DNA of 52,481 bases from an uncultured Clostridia bacterium (GCA_944350015.1 CALVNW010000007.1:1-52481); one strand, 5' to 3'; counted from the stretch's first letter, positions 17,144 to 27,518 are shown. Made by a program: numbers and translations. Notes: generated from the sequence alone by a model not told the origin.

Positions 17144-17171
17144 ATTATATCGCCTTTCACCTTCATTTCAA
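17144..17171 (-). promoter_or_regulatory. Promoter abutting the YgjP-like start codon
   Basis: Minus strand: TTGAAA (17171-17166), 16 bp, TATAAT (17149-17144), then ATAAAA and the ATG at 17137. Confidence 0.6.
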
Positions 17172-17204
17172 AGTAAATAACATAATTTAAAAAGAAAATT
17201 TAGG

Positions 17205-17223
17205 TATTATGCAATGCATAATA
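17205..17223. promoter_or_regulatory. 9-1-9 palindrome between divergent genes
   Basis: TATTATGCAATGCATAATA is a perfect inverted repeat around one base. It lies 26 bp upstream of the -35 of the PadR-type gene. Very similar sequences occur at 1276-1296, 16151-16165 and, half degenerate, 22785-22803. Confidence 0.6.
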
Positions 17224-17249
17224 GTTTTCGAAAAAATAATCTATTTTTG

Positions 17250-17278
17250 TTGACTAAATAAAAATAATAGATTATAAT
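17250..17278 (+). promoter_or_regulatory. Sigma-A promoter of the PadR-type gene
   Basis: TTGACT (17250-17255), 17 bp, TATAAT (17273-17278). The start is expected near 17285, giving a leader of about 11 nt that still contains TAGAGG. Confidence 0.85.
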
Positions 17279-17295
17279 CATTTTAGAGGTTCAAA

Positions 17296-19113
17296 ATGGA
17301 ATTATATGCAAAAGGACAACTTTCATTTTTAATTTTAAACTGTCTATTAGAACGAGATTTCTATGGGCTTGACTTTATCTCTGAAATTTATGATAAATCA
17401 GATGGTAGAATTGACTTAAAAAAGCCTAGTGTCTATTCTAACCTTACAAGGATGGAAAAACAAGGTTATGTTTCTTCATATTTAAAAAGCAGCGACTTAG
17501 GACCAAACAGAAAATATTACTCTATTACTGAAAAAGGTCGAAGTTTTTATCAAGAACTTAAGTCTTACTTTGAGAGAAACAATATCGATGTCTTTAGAGA
17601 TTTTAAAGATCTTGATGAAAATGACAAAGTCAACATTGTAACAAATGAAAATAATTACAATCAATTTAACCACATTTTAGAAACACAACCCCCTCAAAAT
17701 AGCGTAGAACAAGAAGCGCAAACAAGCGACAATTCTGAAGATGAAGATAATGATTATTTTGACTTCTCAAGCTTAGAGTCTGATAATATAAAACAATTTT
17801 CGGACCAAACAAATACTAATCAAACTGAAAAATCTATAATAAAAGAACAAACTCAAGATAATAAGGTTGATACAAATTCCTATTCGATCAAATCATTATT
17901 TACCTCTGATGAGATTAAAAGTAGTGAAAAAGATTCTTTTGTAAATCAAGTTGAAAAACGCGATGCTAGTCTTGAAAAACCTAGTTATTCAAATGTTTCT
18001 ATGGAAGCAAATCGAGTTGAAGAAAAACAAGAAGAAAGCAAAAAAGATGATGCAGTTTTCCTAGATAATAATGCTGTTGAAGAATATAATAGACGTTTAT
18101 ATGATATATCAAAAGACATTAATAGATATAAGAGAAAAAAGAGTTTTGCTGAGGACCAAATAGCATTTTCAGTTGAAAACTCCTCTCCTATAAGTGAAGC
18201 AAACGAAAGAACTAGAACCAATATAGAAGATTTTAAAAATTCTATTTTGGATAATAAGGGTAAATTTGCTGAAAAACCAAATAACTATTATGATCTATCA
18301 AAACAAATGTCTTATAAATATAATAAAAGCACACAATCTTATCAAGATGTTTTAAATCAAAAGAGTAAACAAAATGAAGAACACATAGATGATGGGAAAT
18401 TCATCACAGGACGAGTTGATTATAATCAAATAGGACGCGCCAAAAAGATAGAACCGCCAAGATTAAAAATAGTTACAGAGCAACCAAAAGACAATTATAA
18501 AATGCCACCTCCTAAGCGCGACACATCGATTGATCCTTCACATAAAGAAATACTTTCTAAGCTTTATTCAAAAACAAGAAGTGGTGATAGTAGCGAGGTC
18601 AGAGAGGATGCTTTGTACGACTACAACGACCTGCAAGATTTTTATAAAGACCAAAATATACCTTTTAATGTTTATAAAAAACCTGCAGAAAAAACTGAGC
18701 ATAACACCAATAAACTATATTTAATAGTATCTATAGTTTGTTTCTTAACAGCAAGTGTGTTATCAGCTGTTTTATATGGTATTTTATTTTCAAGCAGTTT
18801 AATAAATGGCGCAACGAACTTTCTTTACATACTTTTACCTCTACTCATTATAATAGATATATCTATTGCCTTTTATAACTATAAAAAATACAAAAGTTGG
18901 GTACCTTCACCGATGATACCTCAATGGAAGATGTGGCTCATCACACTAGTTGTATGTGCATTAGTAGTTGGACTGAACTTTGTCTGCGGTATGACACCAG
19001 CACGATTTGCTGAGTTTGCTACAACCACAATATTACCTATTTTACTAGCCCTTATTGTTCTACCTTTTAGGTATTATCTTAAGAGATTCTTATTGATTAA
19101 GTACTGGAGATAA
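17296..19113 (+). CDS. PadR-type winged-helix regulator with C-terminal membrane domain
   Basis: This 605-residue protein begins with a PadR winged helix (1-95: KGQLSFLILNCLLERDFYG, then KPSVYSNLTRMEKQGYV, GPNRKYYSITEKG). A very long, charged, low-complexity linker of about 370 residues follows. The C-terminus has four predicted transmembrane helices near 474-497, 507-528, 545-566 and 575-597. The architecture suggests a DNA-binding regulator held at the membrane, perhaps sensing a membrane event. PadR proteins are usually small and soluble, so this is unusual. A T-tailed hairpin ends the gene. Confidence 0.88.
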   Translation: MELYAKGQLSFLILNCLLERDFYGLDFISEIYDKSDGRIDLKKPSVYSNLTRMEKQGYVSSYLKSSDLGPNRKYYSITEKGRSFYQELKSYFERNNIDVFRDFKDLDENDKVNIVTNENNYNQFNHILETQPPQNSVEQEAQTSDNSEDEDNDYFDFSSLESDNIKQFSDQTNTNQTEKSIIKEQTQDNKVDTNSYSIKSLFTSDEIKSSEKDSFVNQVEKRDASLEKPSYSNVSMEANRVEEKQEESKKDDAVFLDNNAVEEYNRRLYDISKDINRYKRKKSFAEDQIAFSVENSSPISEANERTRTNIEDFKNSILDNKGKFAEKPNNYYDLSKQMSYKYNKSTQSYQDVLNQKSKQNEEHIDDGKFITGRVDYNQIGRAKKIEPPRLKIVTEQPKDNYKMPPPKRDTSIDPSHKEILSKLYSKTRSGDSSEVREDALYDYNDLQDFYKDQNIPFNVYKKPAEKTEHNTNKLYLIVSIVCFLTASVLSAVLYGILFSSSLINGATNFLYILLPLLIIIDISIAFYNYKKYKSWVPSPMIPQWKMWLITLVVCALVVGLNFVCGMTPARFAEFATTTILPILLALIVLPFRYYLKRFLLIKYWR

Positions 19114-19116
19114 GAT

Positions 19117-19149
19117 AAAAGCATATTCATTATTTGAATATGCTTTTTT
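19117..19149. terminator. Bidirectional terminator between convergent genes
   Basis: AAAAGCATATTCA (19117-19129) pairs perfectly with TGAATATGCTTTT (19135-19147). T tracts follow on both strands, and the 3' end overlaps the stop codon of the convergent gene. Confidence 0.85.
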
Positions 19150-19744
19150 AATTCTTAACTTTAGGTTTAATTAAAGATAAAACTAGTTCGATAGCCATAA
19201 ATAATATTATTATAAACAACGAAATCATAAAGATAAATGGGACAGAGTTATCAAATATAGTGCATAACAACGTTATAGATGCAGATGAAATAAAAGCACC
19301 AACTGCAACAGATAAAAAGGCATAATGTATATTAAGATTGGATAGTCCTGTAATGAGACTGCCCGTCCATACACCTGTCAATGGAAGCGGTACAGACACG
19401 AAAGCAGTTAACAGCAAATATTTTTTGAAACTGGAATTTTGTTTTTGTAAATTCTGGCTTCTAAGCATATATTTTTGTAAGAATTTGTTAGTAAAAAAGC
19501 CGGTCGTCTTACTTTTAATTTTTCTTATTATCAAAACTATTATATAGTATGGCAATATTGAGCCTATAAAACTTAGTAGTAACGCAAGCCAAGGCGACAA
19601 TGCACTACTGCCCCAAATGGAAGTGTTTAATGCAAGCGGAATTGCGATTTTACTTTCAAGAGTTGGACACATTGACACCAATATAGTGATTAACCACACA
19701 CATCCAGAAAAATTATTACTGAAAAAATCTATTAAAAAGTCCAT
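19148..19744 (-). CDS. Small multidrug export-like membrane protein (PF06695 type)
   Basis: This 198-residue integral membrane protein has about five hydrophobic helices. The motif PTLESKIAIPLAL near residue 27 and the central PLPLTGVWTGSLI are those of the family named small multi-drug export protein (COG2426). Transported substrate is not established. No Shine-Dalgarno precedes the ATG; TAAAAT lies 5 nt upstream but a good -35 is missing, so leaderless expression is uncertain here. It lies just downstream of the rny terminator. Confidence 0.8.
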   Translation of the reverse strand: MDFLIDFFSNNFSGCVWLITILVSMCPTLESKIAIPLALNTSIWGSSALSPWLALLLSFIGSILPYYIIVLIIRKIKSKTTGFFTNKFLQKYMLRSQNLQKQNSSFKKYLLLTAFVSVPLPLTGVWTGSLITGLSNLNIHYAFLSVAVGAFISSASITLLCTIFDNSVPFIFMISLFIIILFMAIELVLSLIKPKVKN

Positions 19745-19778
19745 ATAATATTTTATTACAAGATTTAGTTTATATGAT

Positions 19779-19806
19779 AAAACTCCACTAAATAGTGGAG
19801 TTTTTT
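19779..19806. terminator. Terminator downstream of rny
   Basis: An 11-bp stem (19779-19789 with 19794-19804, core ACTCCACT/AGTGGAGT) with loop AAAT has T tracts on both strands. It serves rny on the minus strand. Confidence 0.85.
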
Positions 19807-19883
19807 GGTTTTCTCTGTTTAAATTTTACTAACGCAGAACCTCATAAATTCTGGTGAATCTGTATCAGCCTTGCAAACTAAAA

Positions 19884-21473
19884 TTACTTCGCAGTTTCAG
19901 TAACTCTGTTTTCTCTTATTACAACAACCTTTATTTGTCCTGGATATTGCATTTCATTCTCAATTCGTTTAGCAACATCTTTTGCTAAAACAACTGCTTC
20001 GTTATCACTTATTTGCTCAGGACGAACAATTATTCGAACTTCACGTCCAGCTTGTATTGCGTAAGATTTTTCAACGCCTTTGAAGTCATTACATATATTT
20101 TCAAGCTGTTCAAGCCTTTTAATATAACTTTCAAAACTCTCTCTACGTGCGCCAGGTCTTGAGCTTGAGATAGCATCAGCAACCTGAACGATCACAGCCT
20201 CTACACTTTGGAAAGGCACGTCACCGTGGTGTGCTTGAATGCAATGGATAACTGCTTCTGATTCTTTGTATTTTTTTGCAAGGTCAACACCTATTGTAAC
20301 GTGTGTCCCCTCAATTTCGTGGTCAAGCGCTTTACCAATATCGTGAAGCAAGCCTCCGCGTTTTGCCACCTGAACATTTGCTCCAAGTTCTGTAGCCAAA
20401 AGTCCTGCAATAATCGAGGTTTCTATGCTATGTTTCAAACAATTTTGCCCATAGCTAGTCCTGTATTTTAACCTGCCTAGAACCTTTACAAGTTCTGGAT
20501 TTAAATTGTAAATACCAACATCATTGCAAGCATTTTCACCTGCTTCTTTGATAGTCCTATCAACTTCTTTGGTGGCTTTTAATACAACTTCCTCTATTCT
20601 GCCTGGGTGAATGCGTCCATCCAAAATCAATTTCTCAAGACTTATCCTCGCAATCTCTCTTCTTACAGGGTCAAAGCTTGAAATCGTAATAGACTCTGGA
20701 GTGTCATCAACGATAAGTTCAACACCAGTAGCACTCTCAATGGAACGAATATTACGTCCCTCTCTTCCTATAATCCTTCCCTTCATATCATCATTAGGAA
20801 GAGCTACGCTTGTAACAGTTGTTTCAGACGTAAGGTCGGTTGCACACTTTTGAATAGCCGTCACTACAATATCTCTTGCAAGTTTATCGGCATTTTCTTT
20901 TGCCTCATCTTCAATTCTTTTGATTATAGCCCCAGCATCTTTTTTAGCTTCTTCTGTGACATTTTCAAGCAAGATATCCTTGGCTTCTTTTTTTGTCAAA
21001 CCTGATATCTTTTCAAGTTTTTCAAGCATTTGTTCTTTAATTTCTTCGTGCTCTTTAATTTTGTCTTGAAGCTGAAGCTTGCTATTTTCAAGTTGTACTT
21101 TTTCATTTTCAAGTTGAGCGGTCTTGCTGTCTAAAGCCGACTCTTTTTTTGTTAAATATTCTTCTCTTTGGTCGAGTCTTTCTTCTTGTTTTTGGAGCTC
21201 GCCTCTCCTCTCTTTTACTTCGTCATTCGCCTCATCTCTTACTTTTTGAGCTTGTTCCTTGGCTTCTAATAACGATTCTTTTTTTATGCTCTTTGCTTCT
21301 GCATACGCCTCTTCAATTATCTTAACAGCATTTGATTTACTTTTATCAAGTTTTTTATTTACGACAATTTTATAAATTATAGCTCCGAGTACTGCACCAA
21401 CTATAAGTGCAACAACTCCACTAACAACTCCGGCGGTAACAGCAACATTGCATAGTACACTTAAACTATTCAT
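19884..21473 (-). CDS. rny: Ribonuclease Y
   Basis: RNase Y (529 aa) is the membrane-anchored endonuclease that initiates mRNA decay in Firmicutes. An N-terminal transmembrane helix (about 8-36) is followed by a long charged coiled coil to about 190, a KH domain containing IIGREGRNIRSIE, and an HD domain with LLHDIGKALDHE. AGGGG precedes the ATG. Its promoter and terminator make it a single-gene unit. Confidence 0.97.
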   Translation of the reverse strand: MNSLSVLCNVAVTAGVVSGVVALIVGAVLGAIIYKIVVNKKLDKSKSNAVKIIEEAYAEAKSIKKESLLEAKEQAQKVRDEANDEVKERRGELQKQEERLDQREEYLTKKESALDSKTAQLENEKVQLENSKLQLQDKIKEHEEIKEQMLEKLEKISGLTKKEAKDILLENVTEEAKKDAGAIIKRIEDEAKENADKLARDIVVTAIQKCATDLTSETTVTSVALPNDDMKGRIIGREGRNIRSIESATGVELIVDDTPESITISSFDPVRREIARISLEKLILDGRIHPGRIEEVVLKATKEVDRTIKEAGENACNDVGIYNLNPELVKVLGRLKYRTSYGQNCLKHSIETSIIAGLLATELGANVQVAKRGGLLHDIGKALDHEIEGTHVTIGVDLAKKYKESEAVIHCIQAHHGDVPFQSVEAVIVQVADAISSSRPGARRESFESYIKRLEQLENICNDFKGVEKSYAIQAGREVRIIVRPEQISDNEAVVLAKDVAKRIENEMQYPGQIKVVVIRENRVTETAK

Positions 21474-21515
21474 TTCTGTCCCCTTTTAAATTGTGGTAAA
21501 AATCTTACCATAATA

Positions 21516-21544
21516 AGTATACAGGAAAGATCTACTAATGTCAA
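21516..21544 (-). promoter_or_regulatory. Sigma-A promoter of rny
   Basis: Minus strand: TTGACA (21544-21539), 17 bp, TATACT (21521-21516). A small hairpin TGGTAA/TTACCA (21494-21510) lies in the leader. Confidence 0.8.
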
Positions 21545-21616
21545 ATAAATCAAAAAGAAAAATAAATATTTACAAAGTTATTGGATATATTTAAAAATTC
21601 CTCAAAAACAAGAATA

Positions 21617-22771
<1,155 letters not shown>

Positions 22772-22803
22772 TCACTATATATAGTATTTTGTCTTGCATA
22801 ATA
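22772..22803. repeat. Palindrome pair between queA and tgt
   Basis: CACTATATATAGT (22773-22785), matching the box at 13074-13089, directly abuts TATTTTGTCTTGCATAATA (22785-22803), a half-degenerate copy of the 9-1-9 palindrome at 17205. Both lie in the short gap between queA and tgt. Confidence 0.5.
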
Positions 22804-22816
22804 CTTAGTAGATATG

Positions 22817-23863
22817 CTATTTTATAAACATCGCGTCACCAAAAGAGAAAAATCTATACTTTTGCTTTACCGCCTCATTATATATACTCATCGTCTCATC
22901 ATAACCAGCAAAAGCCGATATAAGCATAATCAATGTGCTTTCTGGAAGATGAAAATTTGTTATAAGAGCATCAACAACCTTGAATTTATAGGACGGATAT
23001 ATAAATATATCGGTCTCTCTTTTCTGAGGAACTATAACACCATTTTCATCCGCGCAACTTTCAAGCACTCTGACAGATGTTGTACCTACTGCAATAATGC
23101 GCCTACCCTCTCTTTTCGCGCTGTTTAATTTATCTGCATTTTCCTTTGACATCTCAATATACTCGCTGTGCATTTCGTGATTTAATATATTATCCTCTTT
23201 TACAGGTCTAAAGGTGCCTAAGCCTACGTGCAATAACACTTCTACTATTTCGATGCCCTTATCTTTTAACTTATTTAAAAGTTGCGGAGTAAAATGAAGA
23301 CCAGCCGTTGGTGCTGCAGATGAGCCTTCTACTTTAGAGTATACAGTCTGATATCTTTCCTTATCTTTAAGTTTTTCGTGTATATATGGAGGCAGTGGCA
23401 TTTGCCCAACTTCACTTAGTCTTTCTTCAAACACTCCATCAAAGTCAAACCTAACAACGCAGCTACCATAATCTTCTTTTTTCAAAATTGTACAAGACAA
23501 ATTTTTGCTAAAAGTTATTTTTGTTCCCTCTTTTAGCCTTTTAAATGGTCTTGCAATAACTTCCCAATCTTTTAAATTGATACGTTTTTGAAGTAAGACT
23601 TCTATTTTAGCGCCGGTATCTTTAAAACCAAACAAACGTGCAGGTAACACCCTCGTGTTGTTTATGACAAGCACATCTCCTGTATTTAAGTAATCAACAA
23701 TGTCTCTAAAAATCTTATGTTCTATCTTGTTTTGTTTTCTGTCATAGACCAAAAGCCTCGAACTATCTCGAGGCTCTATAGGAGTTTGCGCTATTAAATT
23801 TTCAGGCAAATCATAGTAATAACTACTTTTTAAAAATAAATCTTTGTTTTCCTTGTTACTCAT
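22817..23863 (-). CDS. queA: tRNA preQ1(34) S-adenosylmethionine ribosyltransferase-isomerase
   Basis: QueA (348 aa) builds the epoxyqueuosine cyclopentene ring from S-adenosylmethionine on tRNA. Family motifs are the N-terminal [12 protein letters not shown], then [18 protein letters not shown] and [12 protein letters not shown] near the C-terminus. It follows ruvB by 24 bp and precedes tgt, acting after tgt in the pathway. The ribosome-binding site is weak (GAAG), so coupling to ruvB is possible. Confidence 0.97.
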   Translation of the reverse strand: MSNKENKDLFLKSSYYYDLPENLIAQTPIEPRDSSRLLVYDRKQNKIEHKIFRDIVDYLNTGDVLVINNTRVLPARLFGFKDTGAKIEVLLQKRINLKDWEVIARPFKRLKEGTKITFSKNLSCTILKKEDYGSCVVRFDFDGVFEERLSEVGQMPLPPYIHEKLKDKERYQTVYSKVEGSSAAPTAGLHFTPQLLNKLKDKGIEIVEVLLHVGLGTFRPVKEDNILNHEMHSEYIEMSKENADKLNSAKREGRRIIAVGTTSVRVLESCADENGVIVPQKRETDIFIYPSYKFKVVDALITNFHLPESTLIMLISAFAGYDETMSIYNEAVKQKYRFFSFGDAMFIK

Positions 23864-23887
23864 CTTCTTCTATTCTTTTAATATTTT

Positions 23888-24898
23888 TTATATATCTTTA
23901 TTATAAGTAAGTCCAAAATGCTTGTAAGCTGGCTCAAGAGCAATTCTACCTCTAGGCGTCCTTGAAATAAAGCCAAGTTGCAAAAGATAAGGCTCATAGA
24001 CATCTTCAATTGTTGATGCATCTTCACTTATAGTTGCAGATAATGTATCAAGTCCGACAGGTCCACCATCAAACTTATTGATAATTGACATCATTATCTT
24101 TCTGTCAATCGTATCAAGCCCTAAATCATCTATCTCCATAATCTGAAGTGTCTTATTGGCAATTTCTTTTGTAACGTGACCTTGTCCTAAAACTTGCGCG
24201 TAATCTCTTACACGTTTTAAAAGTCTATTTGCAATTCTAGGCGTTCCCCTTGAGCGTTTTGCAATTTCTAAACTTGCATCTTCATCAATTTTGACACTGA
24301 GAATATTTGCCGAGCGTTTTAAAATAATCGATAGTTCCTCGGTTGTATATAATTCAAGTCGGCATATAACGCCAAATCTATCTCTAAGTGGGTTTGTCAG
24401 CATTCCAGCCCTTGTTGTTGCACCTATCAGTGTAAAAGGTTTTATTTTTAACCTCATATTTCTAGCTGAAGGACCTTTTCCAACTATAAAGTCAAGAGCA
24501 AAATCTTCCATTGCAGGATAAAGTATCTCTTCAACGGTTTTATTAAGCCTATGAATTTCATCTATAAACAACACGTCATTTTGATTGAGATTTGTAAGAA
24601 TTGCGGCAAGGTCGGCAGCGTGTTCTATGGCAGGACCAGATGTAACTTTAAATTGCGCGCCAAGTTCATTTGCAATTATATGTGATAGCGTTGTCTTACC
24701 AAGCCCTGGAGGCCCATAGAGCAATACGTGGTCCAAGCTCTCTTTCCTAGCTTTTGCCGCTTTTATGTATACAGATAATGCTTCTTTTACTTTCGTCTGA
24801 CCAATATATTCGTCAAAGGTTGTCGGTCTTAAAGAATTTTCTATTTCGGCATCAGTGAGATTTTTAGTGCTTGTAATAAAGCGTTCACTTTCTTCCAT
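23888..24898 (-). CDS. ruvB: Holliday junction helicase motor RuvB
   Basis: RuvB (336 aa) is the AAA+ motor driving branch migration. Walker [10 protein letters not shown] is at about 66, Walker B is in [10 protein letters not shown], sensor and arginine-finger motifs follow, and a winged helix ends the protein. The ATG overlaps the ruvA stop (TAATG). It works with RuvA and RuvC from the same operon. Confidence 0.98.
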   Translation of the reverse strand: MEESERFITSTKNLTDAEIENSLRPTTFDEYIGQTKVKEALSVYIKAAKARKESLDHVLLYGPPGLGKTTLSHIIANELGAQFKVTSGPAIEHAADLAAILTNLNQNDVLFIDEIHRLNKTVEEILYPAMEDFALDFIVGKGPSARNMRLKIKPFTLIGATTRAGMLTNPLRDRFGVICRLELYTTEELSIILKRSANILSVKIDEDASLEIAKRSRGTPRIANRLLKRVRDYAQVLGQGHVTKEIANKTLQIMEIDDLGLDTIDRKIMMSIINKFDGGPVGLDTLSATISEDASTIEDVYEPYLLQLGFISRTPRGRIALEPAYKHFGLTYNKDI

Positions 24899-25491
24899 TA
24901 TCCCTTATACCCCCTTAAAGATTTTGATATAATTTCTTCCGCAGTTGCATTATTGGCAGCATTAGCCCTTGCAAGCATATATGCCTCGTTTTTAGAAATG
25001 CCTAGACTTATAAGAGTATCTGTAGCCATCTGTACGGCATCTTCATCATAATTTGTGTCAAATGAAGCTTCTTCATTTCTAAAAGTAAGCACATCCAACT
25101 TATCTTTAAGTTCAAGACATAGCCTCTCCGCCGTTTTCTTGCCAAGGCCTTTTATCTTAGACAATAATTTTGTGTCTTCTTTGGCTATTGCAACAGTTAA
25201 GTCGGACAAACTCAAACCTGAAAGTATTGTTATGGCAAGTTTAGGACCTACTCCACTTACAGTAATAAGTTTATTAAAGAGATTGCGCTCCTCTACGCTA
25301 GAAAAGCCAAATAGAGAAATACCATCCTCTCTAACTGCCAAATAAGTATAGATTTTAGCACTTTCGCCTTCAAATGGCAAACTTACAAGAGTATTATTTG
25401 AAACATTTACTTCAAAACCAACTCCGTTAACATCAATAACTACTAAATTTTCTCTTTTTTCTTCTATTACTCCAACTAAAAATGAAATCAT
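24898..25491 (-). CDS. ruvA: Holliday junction DNA-binding protein RuvA
   Basis: RuvA (197 aa) binds four-way junctions and loads RuvB. The N-terminal OB domain spans 1-62. Helix-hairpin-helix motifs follow ([11 protein letters not shown] and [12 protein letters not shown]), then a flexible linker and the C-terminal RuvB-contacting domain. AGAGG precedes the ATG. It lies 15 bp after ruvC. Confidence 0.98.
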   Translation of the reverse strand: MISFLVGVIEEKRENLVVIDVNGVGFEVNVSNNTLVSLPFEGESAKIYTYLAVREDGISLFGFSSVEERNLFNKLITVSGVGPKLAITILSGLSLSDLTVAIAKEDTKLLSKIKGLGKKTAERLCLELKDKLDVLTFRNEEASFDTNYDEDAVQMATDTLISLGISKNEAYMLARANAANNATAEEIISKSLRGYKG

Positions 25492-25506
25492 TATAAACCT
25501 CTTCCT

Positions 25507-25995
25507 TTATACTTTGTTTTGGTTTAAACTAGGACTCGTTTGGCTATGGCATATCGCAACCGCAAGAGCATCCGCTGCATCATCTGGCTTTGGGATTGAA
25601 TTTAACCCAAGAATTGCTTTTACCATATATTGTACTTGTGCCTTTTCGGCTCTACCTTGCCCTGTTAATGCCTGCTTAATTTGAAGCGGCGTGTATTCAT
25701 AGATGTTCCCGCAATATTTTTGACAAGCAAGTACAATAACACCTCTAGCTTGAGCCACTTGTATGATAGTCTTTTGATTTTTAAAATAGAATAACTCTTC
25801 TATCGCTACCACTTCAGGTTTATATTTATCAAACAAAAATTTTAGGCTGGCATCTATAGCTTCCAACCTAATAGGCAAACTATCTTCTTTTGGTGTCGTA
25901 ATAGCACCGTAGTCAACCACCATATTGCTTTTGGATGTATCAATTATTCCATATCCAATTATAGCATATCCCGGATCAATACCTAGTATAATCAT
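25507..25995 (-). CDS. ruvC: Holliday junction resolvase RuvC
   Basis: RuvC (162 aa) cuts Holliday junctions after RuvAB migration. The RNase H-like catalytic acids are visible: Asp7 in GIDPGY, Glu in AIEELFY, and the paired Asp in PDDAADALAVA. It heads the ruvC-ruvA-ruvB-queA-tgt operon. There is no Shine-Dalgarno; a consensus promoter ends 6 nt before the ATG, so translation of a leaderless message is likely. Confidence 0.97.
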   Translation of the reverse strand: MIILGIDPGYAIIGYGIIDTSKSNMVVDYGAITTPKEDSLPIRLEAIDASLKFLFDKYKPEVVAIEELFYFKNQKTIIQVAQARGVIVLACQKYCGNIYEYTPLQIKQALTGQGRAEKAQVQYMVKAILGLNSIPKPDDAADALAVAICHSQTSPSLNQNKV

Positions 25996-26001
25996 ATTAT
26001 T

Positions 26002-26030
26002 ATTTTACATTAATAAATTTATATTGTCAA
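26002..26030 (-). promoter_or_regulatory. Consensus promoter abutting the ruvC start codon
   Basis: Minus strand: perfect TTGACA (26030-26025), 17 bp, TAAAAT (26007-26002), then AATAAT and the ATG at 25995. The predicted +1 is the A of the ATG, within a base. The rest of the 26031-26300 gap shows nothing recognisable. Confidence 0.75.
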
Positions 26031-26295
26031 ACTATTTCATAAGAGTTAGATATTTTAATTAGGTTAACTAATATTTATTTTTATTATAAAATTAAAAGCA
26101 CTTTATAAAATAATAAAAACGATAGATGGCATTTGTATTGATATTAATTATTGCCAAGTATAAAAAATTCATAGTAATATTGCGAATAAATGTTAAATAC
26201 AAAACCTCACAATATTTTTTTACAAAATCATAAAAACTAAAGCTTAAAACGATTTTAATATTGTACTATTAGTAGATAATAAAAACAAAATTTGA

Positions 26296-26327
26296 CATAA
26301 AAAAATGACATTATTGAATGTCATTTT
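26296..26327 (-). terminator. Terminator overlapping the end of the small charged protein gene
   Basis: Minus strand: AAAATGACATT (26327-26317) and AATGTCATTTT (26312-26302) form an 11-bp stem followed by a T run. The 5' arm includes the last codons and the loop contains the stop. Confidence 0.8.
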
Positions 26328-26604
26328 CATCTTCATCTTCGATTTTTTCCTGACTAGAAGTTTGCTCTTTTTCTGCTTTTTTAGGTGATTTTACGCTAGC
26401 CTTTGGCACTTGAGGGAAAATTGAAAGTTGTGCAAGCCCATTGCCAGTTGGAATTTCATAGAATTTCGGACTTTTCAACTCTCCTTCTTTGACTTTTTCC
26501 TCTTTGGCTTTATTTTCTTCCTCTTTTAATTTTTGGTCCATTTTCCAAAGTTCGTGATTCCATTCATCTCTATCGTCTTGCCACTTTGTATAATCCCACC
26601 CCAT
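26311..26604 (-). CDS. Small charged protein of unknown function
   Basis: This 97-residue protein has no domain I recognise. Residues 1-20 are rich in Trp and Asp (MGWDYTKWQDDRDEW), a Lys/Glu-rich helix-prone stretch follows, then a Pro/Gly part and an acidic tail. It reads like a soluble, partly disordered protein. AGGAGG precedes the ATG, and it has its own promoter and terminator, so it is probably real. Its role is unknown. Confidence 0.75.
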   Translation of the reverse strand: MGWDYTKWQDDRDEWNHELWKMDQKLKEEENKAKEEKVKEGELKSPKFYEIPTGNGLAQLSIFPQVPKASVKSPKKAEKEQTSSQEKIEDEDENDIQ

Positions 26605-26648
26605 ATTTCCTCCTATGTGCTTAAGTTTAGCTTTCTAAACCTAGTTCT

Positions 26649-26677
26649 AGTATAACATAGGTTAGCAAATTTATCAA
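26649..26677 (-). promoter_or_regulatory. Extended -10 promoter with overlapping inverted repeat
   Basis: Minus strand: TTGATA (26677-26672), 17 bp, TGT-TATACT with the -10 at 26654-26649. CTAAACCTA and TAGGTTAG flank the -10 as an imperfect inverted repeat (plus strand, about 26635-26664), a possible operator. Confidence 0.7.
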
Positions 26678-26704
26678 TAGTATTTGCAAAAGAAATAAAA
26701 ATTT

Positions 26705-27436
26705 TTATTCTTCTGGTAAGTTTACATTATGATAAACTTCTTGAACATCATCCAAATCTTCAAGCGCTTCAATCATTTTAACAAATTTTGACAATTTCTC
26801 TTCATCTAGGTCTATATAGCTGTCTGGTATCATTGATGTTTCTGCACTTAATACGTTATAACCTGCGCCAGTCAAATCATCACTAAGTTTTCCGTGTTCA
26901 TTAGGTTGACAAATTATTTCGAAATAATCATCATACTCAACAACATCCAAGGCACCAAAATCAAGAGCCGACATCATAAGCTCATCACTATCAACCTTGT
27001 CAGTTTTTTCTACGTCTACTACGCCTTTACGTTGAAAAAGATAACTAACACAGCCATTTGAACCAAGAGACCCACCGAATTTATCGAATGAGTGTCTGAC
27101 ATCTCCCGCCGTTCTATTTTTATTATCGGTCAAGCACTCAACGATAACCGCGGAGCCACCAGTGCCATAGCCCTCATATGTACAACTTTCATAGTTGATT
27201 CCCGAAAGTTCTCCAGCGGCTTTTTTAATACTACGCTCAATAGTATCATTAGGCATATTATTTTGCTTAGCCTTAGCTATAATATCTTTAAGCTTAGGGT
27301 TAGAAACAGGGTCAGAGCCTCCTGTTTTTACGCAAACTGCGATTTCCCTACCAATTTTAGTAAATATCTTGCCTCTTGCTGCATCACTTTTGCCCTTTCT
27401 AGCTTGTATGTTGTGCCATTTTGAATGTCCTGACAT
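26705..27436 (-). CDS. YebC/PmpR-family protein
   Basis: This 243-residue protein starts MSGHSKWHNIQARKGK, the hallmark of the YebC/PmpR family, and has the three-domain length of the family. Members are described as DNA-binding regulators and, in some bacteria, as factors relieving ribosome stalling. Its location upstream of ruvC is common. AAGGAG precedes the ATG. Confidence 0.95.
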   Translation of the reverse strand: MSGHSKWHNIQARKGKSDAARGKIFTKIGREIAVCVKTGGSDPVSNPKLKDIIAKAKQNNMPNDTIERSIKKAAGELSGINYESCTYEGYGTGGSAVIVECLTDNKNRTAGDVRHSFDKFGGSLGSNGCVSYLFQRKGVVDVEKTDKVDSDELMMSALDFGALDVVEYDDYFEIICQPNEHGKLSDDLTGAGYNVLSAETSMIPDSYIDLDEEKLSKFVKMIEALEDLDDVQEVYHNVNLPEE

Positions 27437-27518
27437 AAAAATCTCCTTTTAATAAAAATATTAATAACAAATGTTATTCCACTTTGAATAATATTTAAAA
27501 ACAAATAAATTCTATGTA

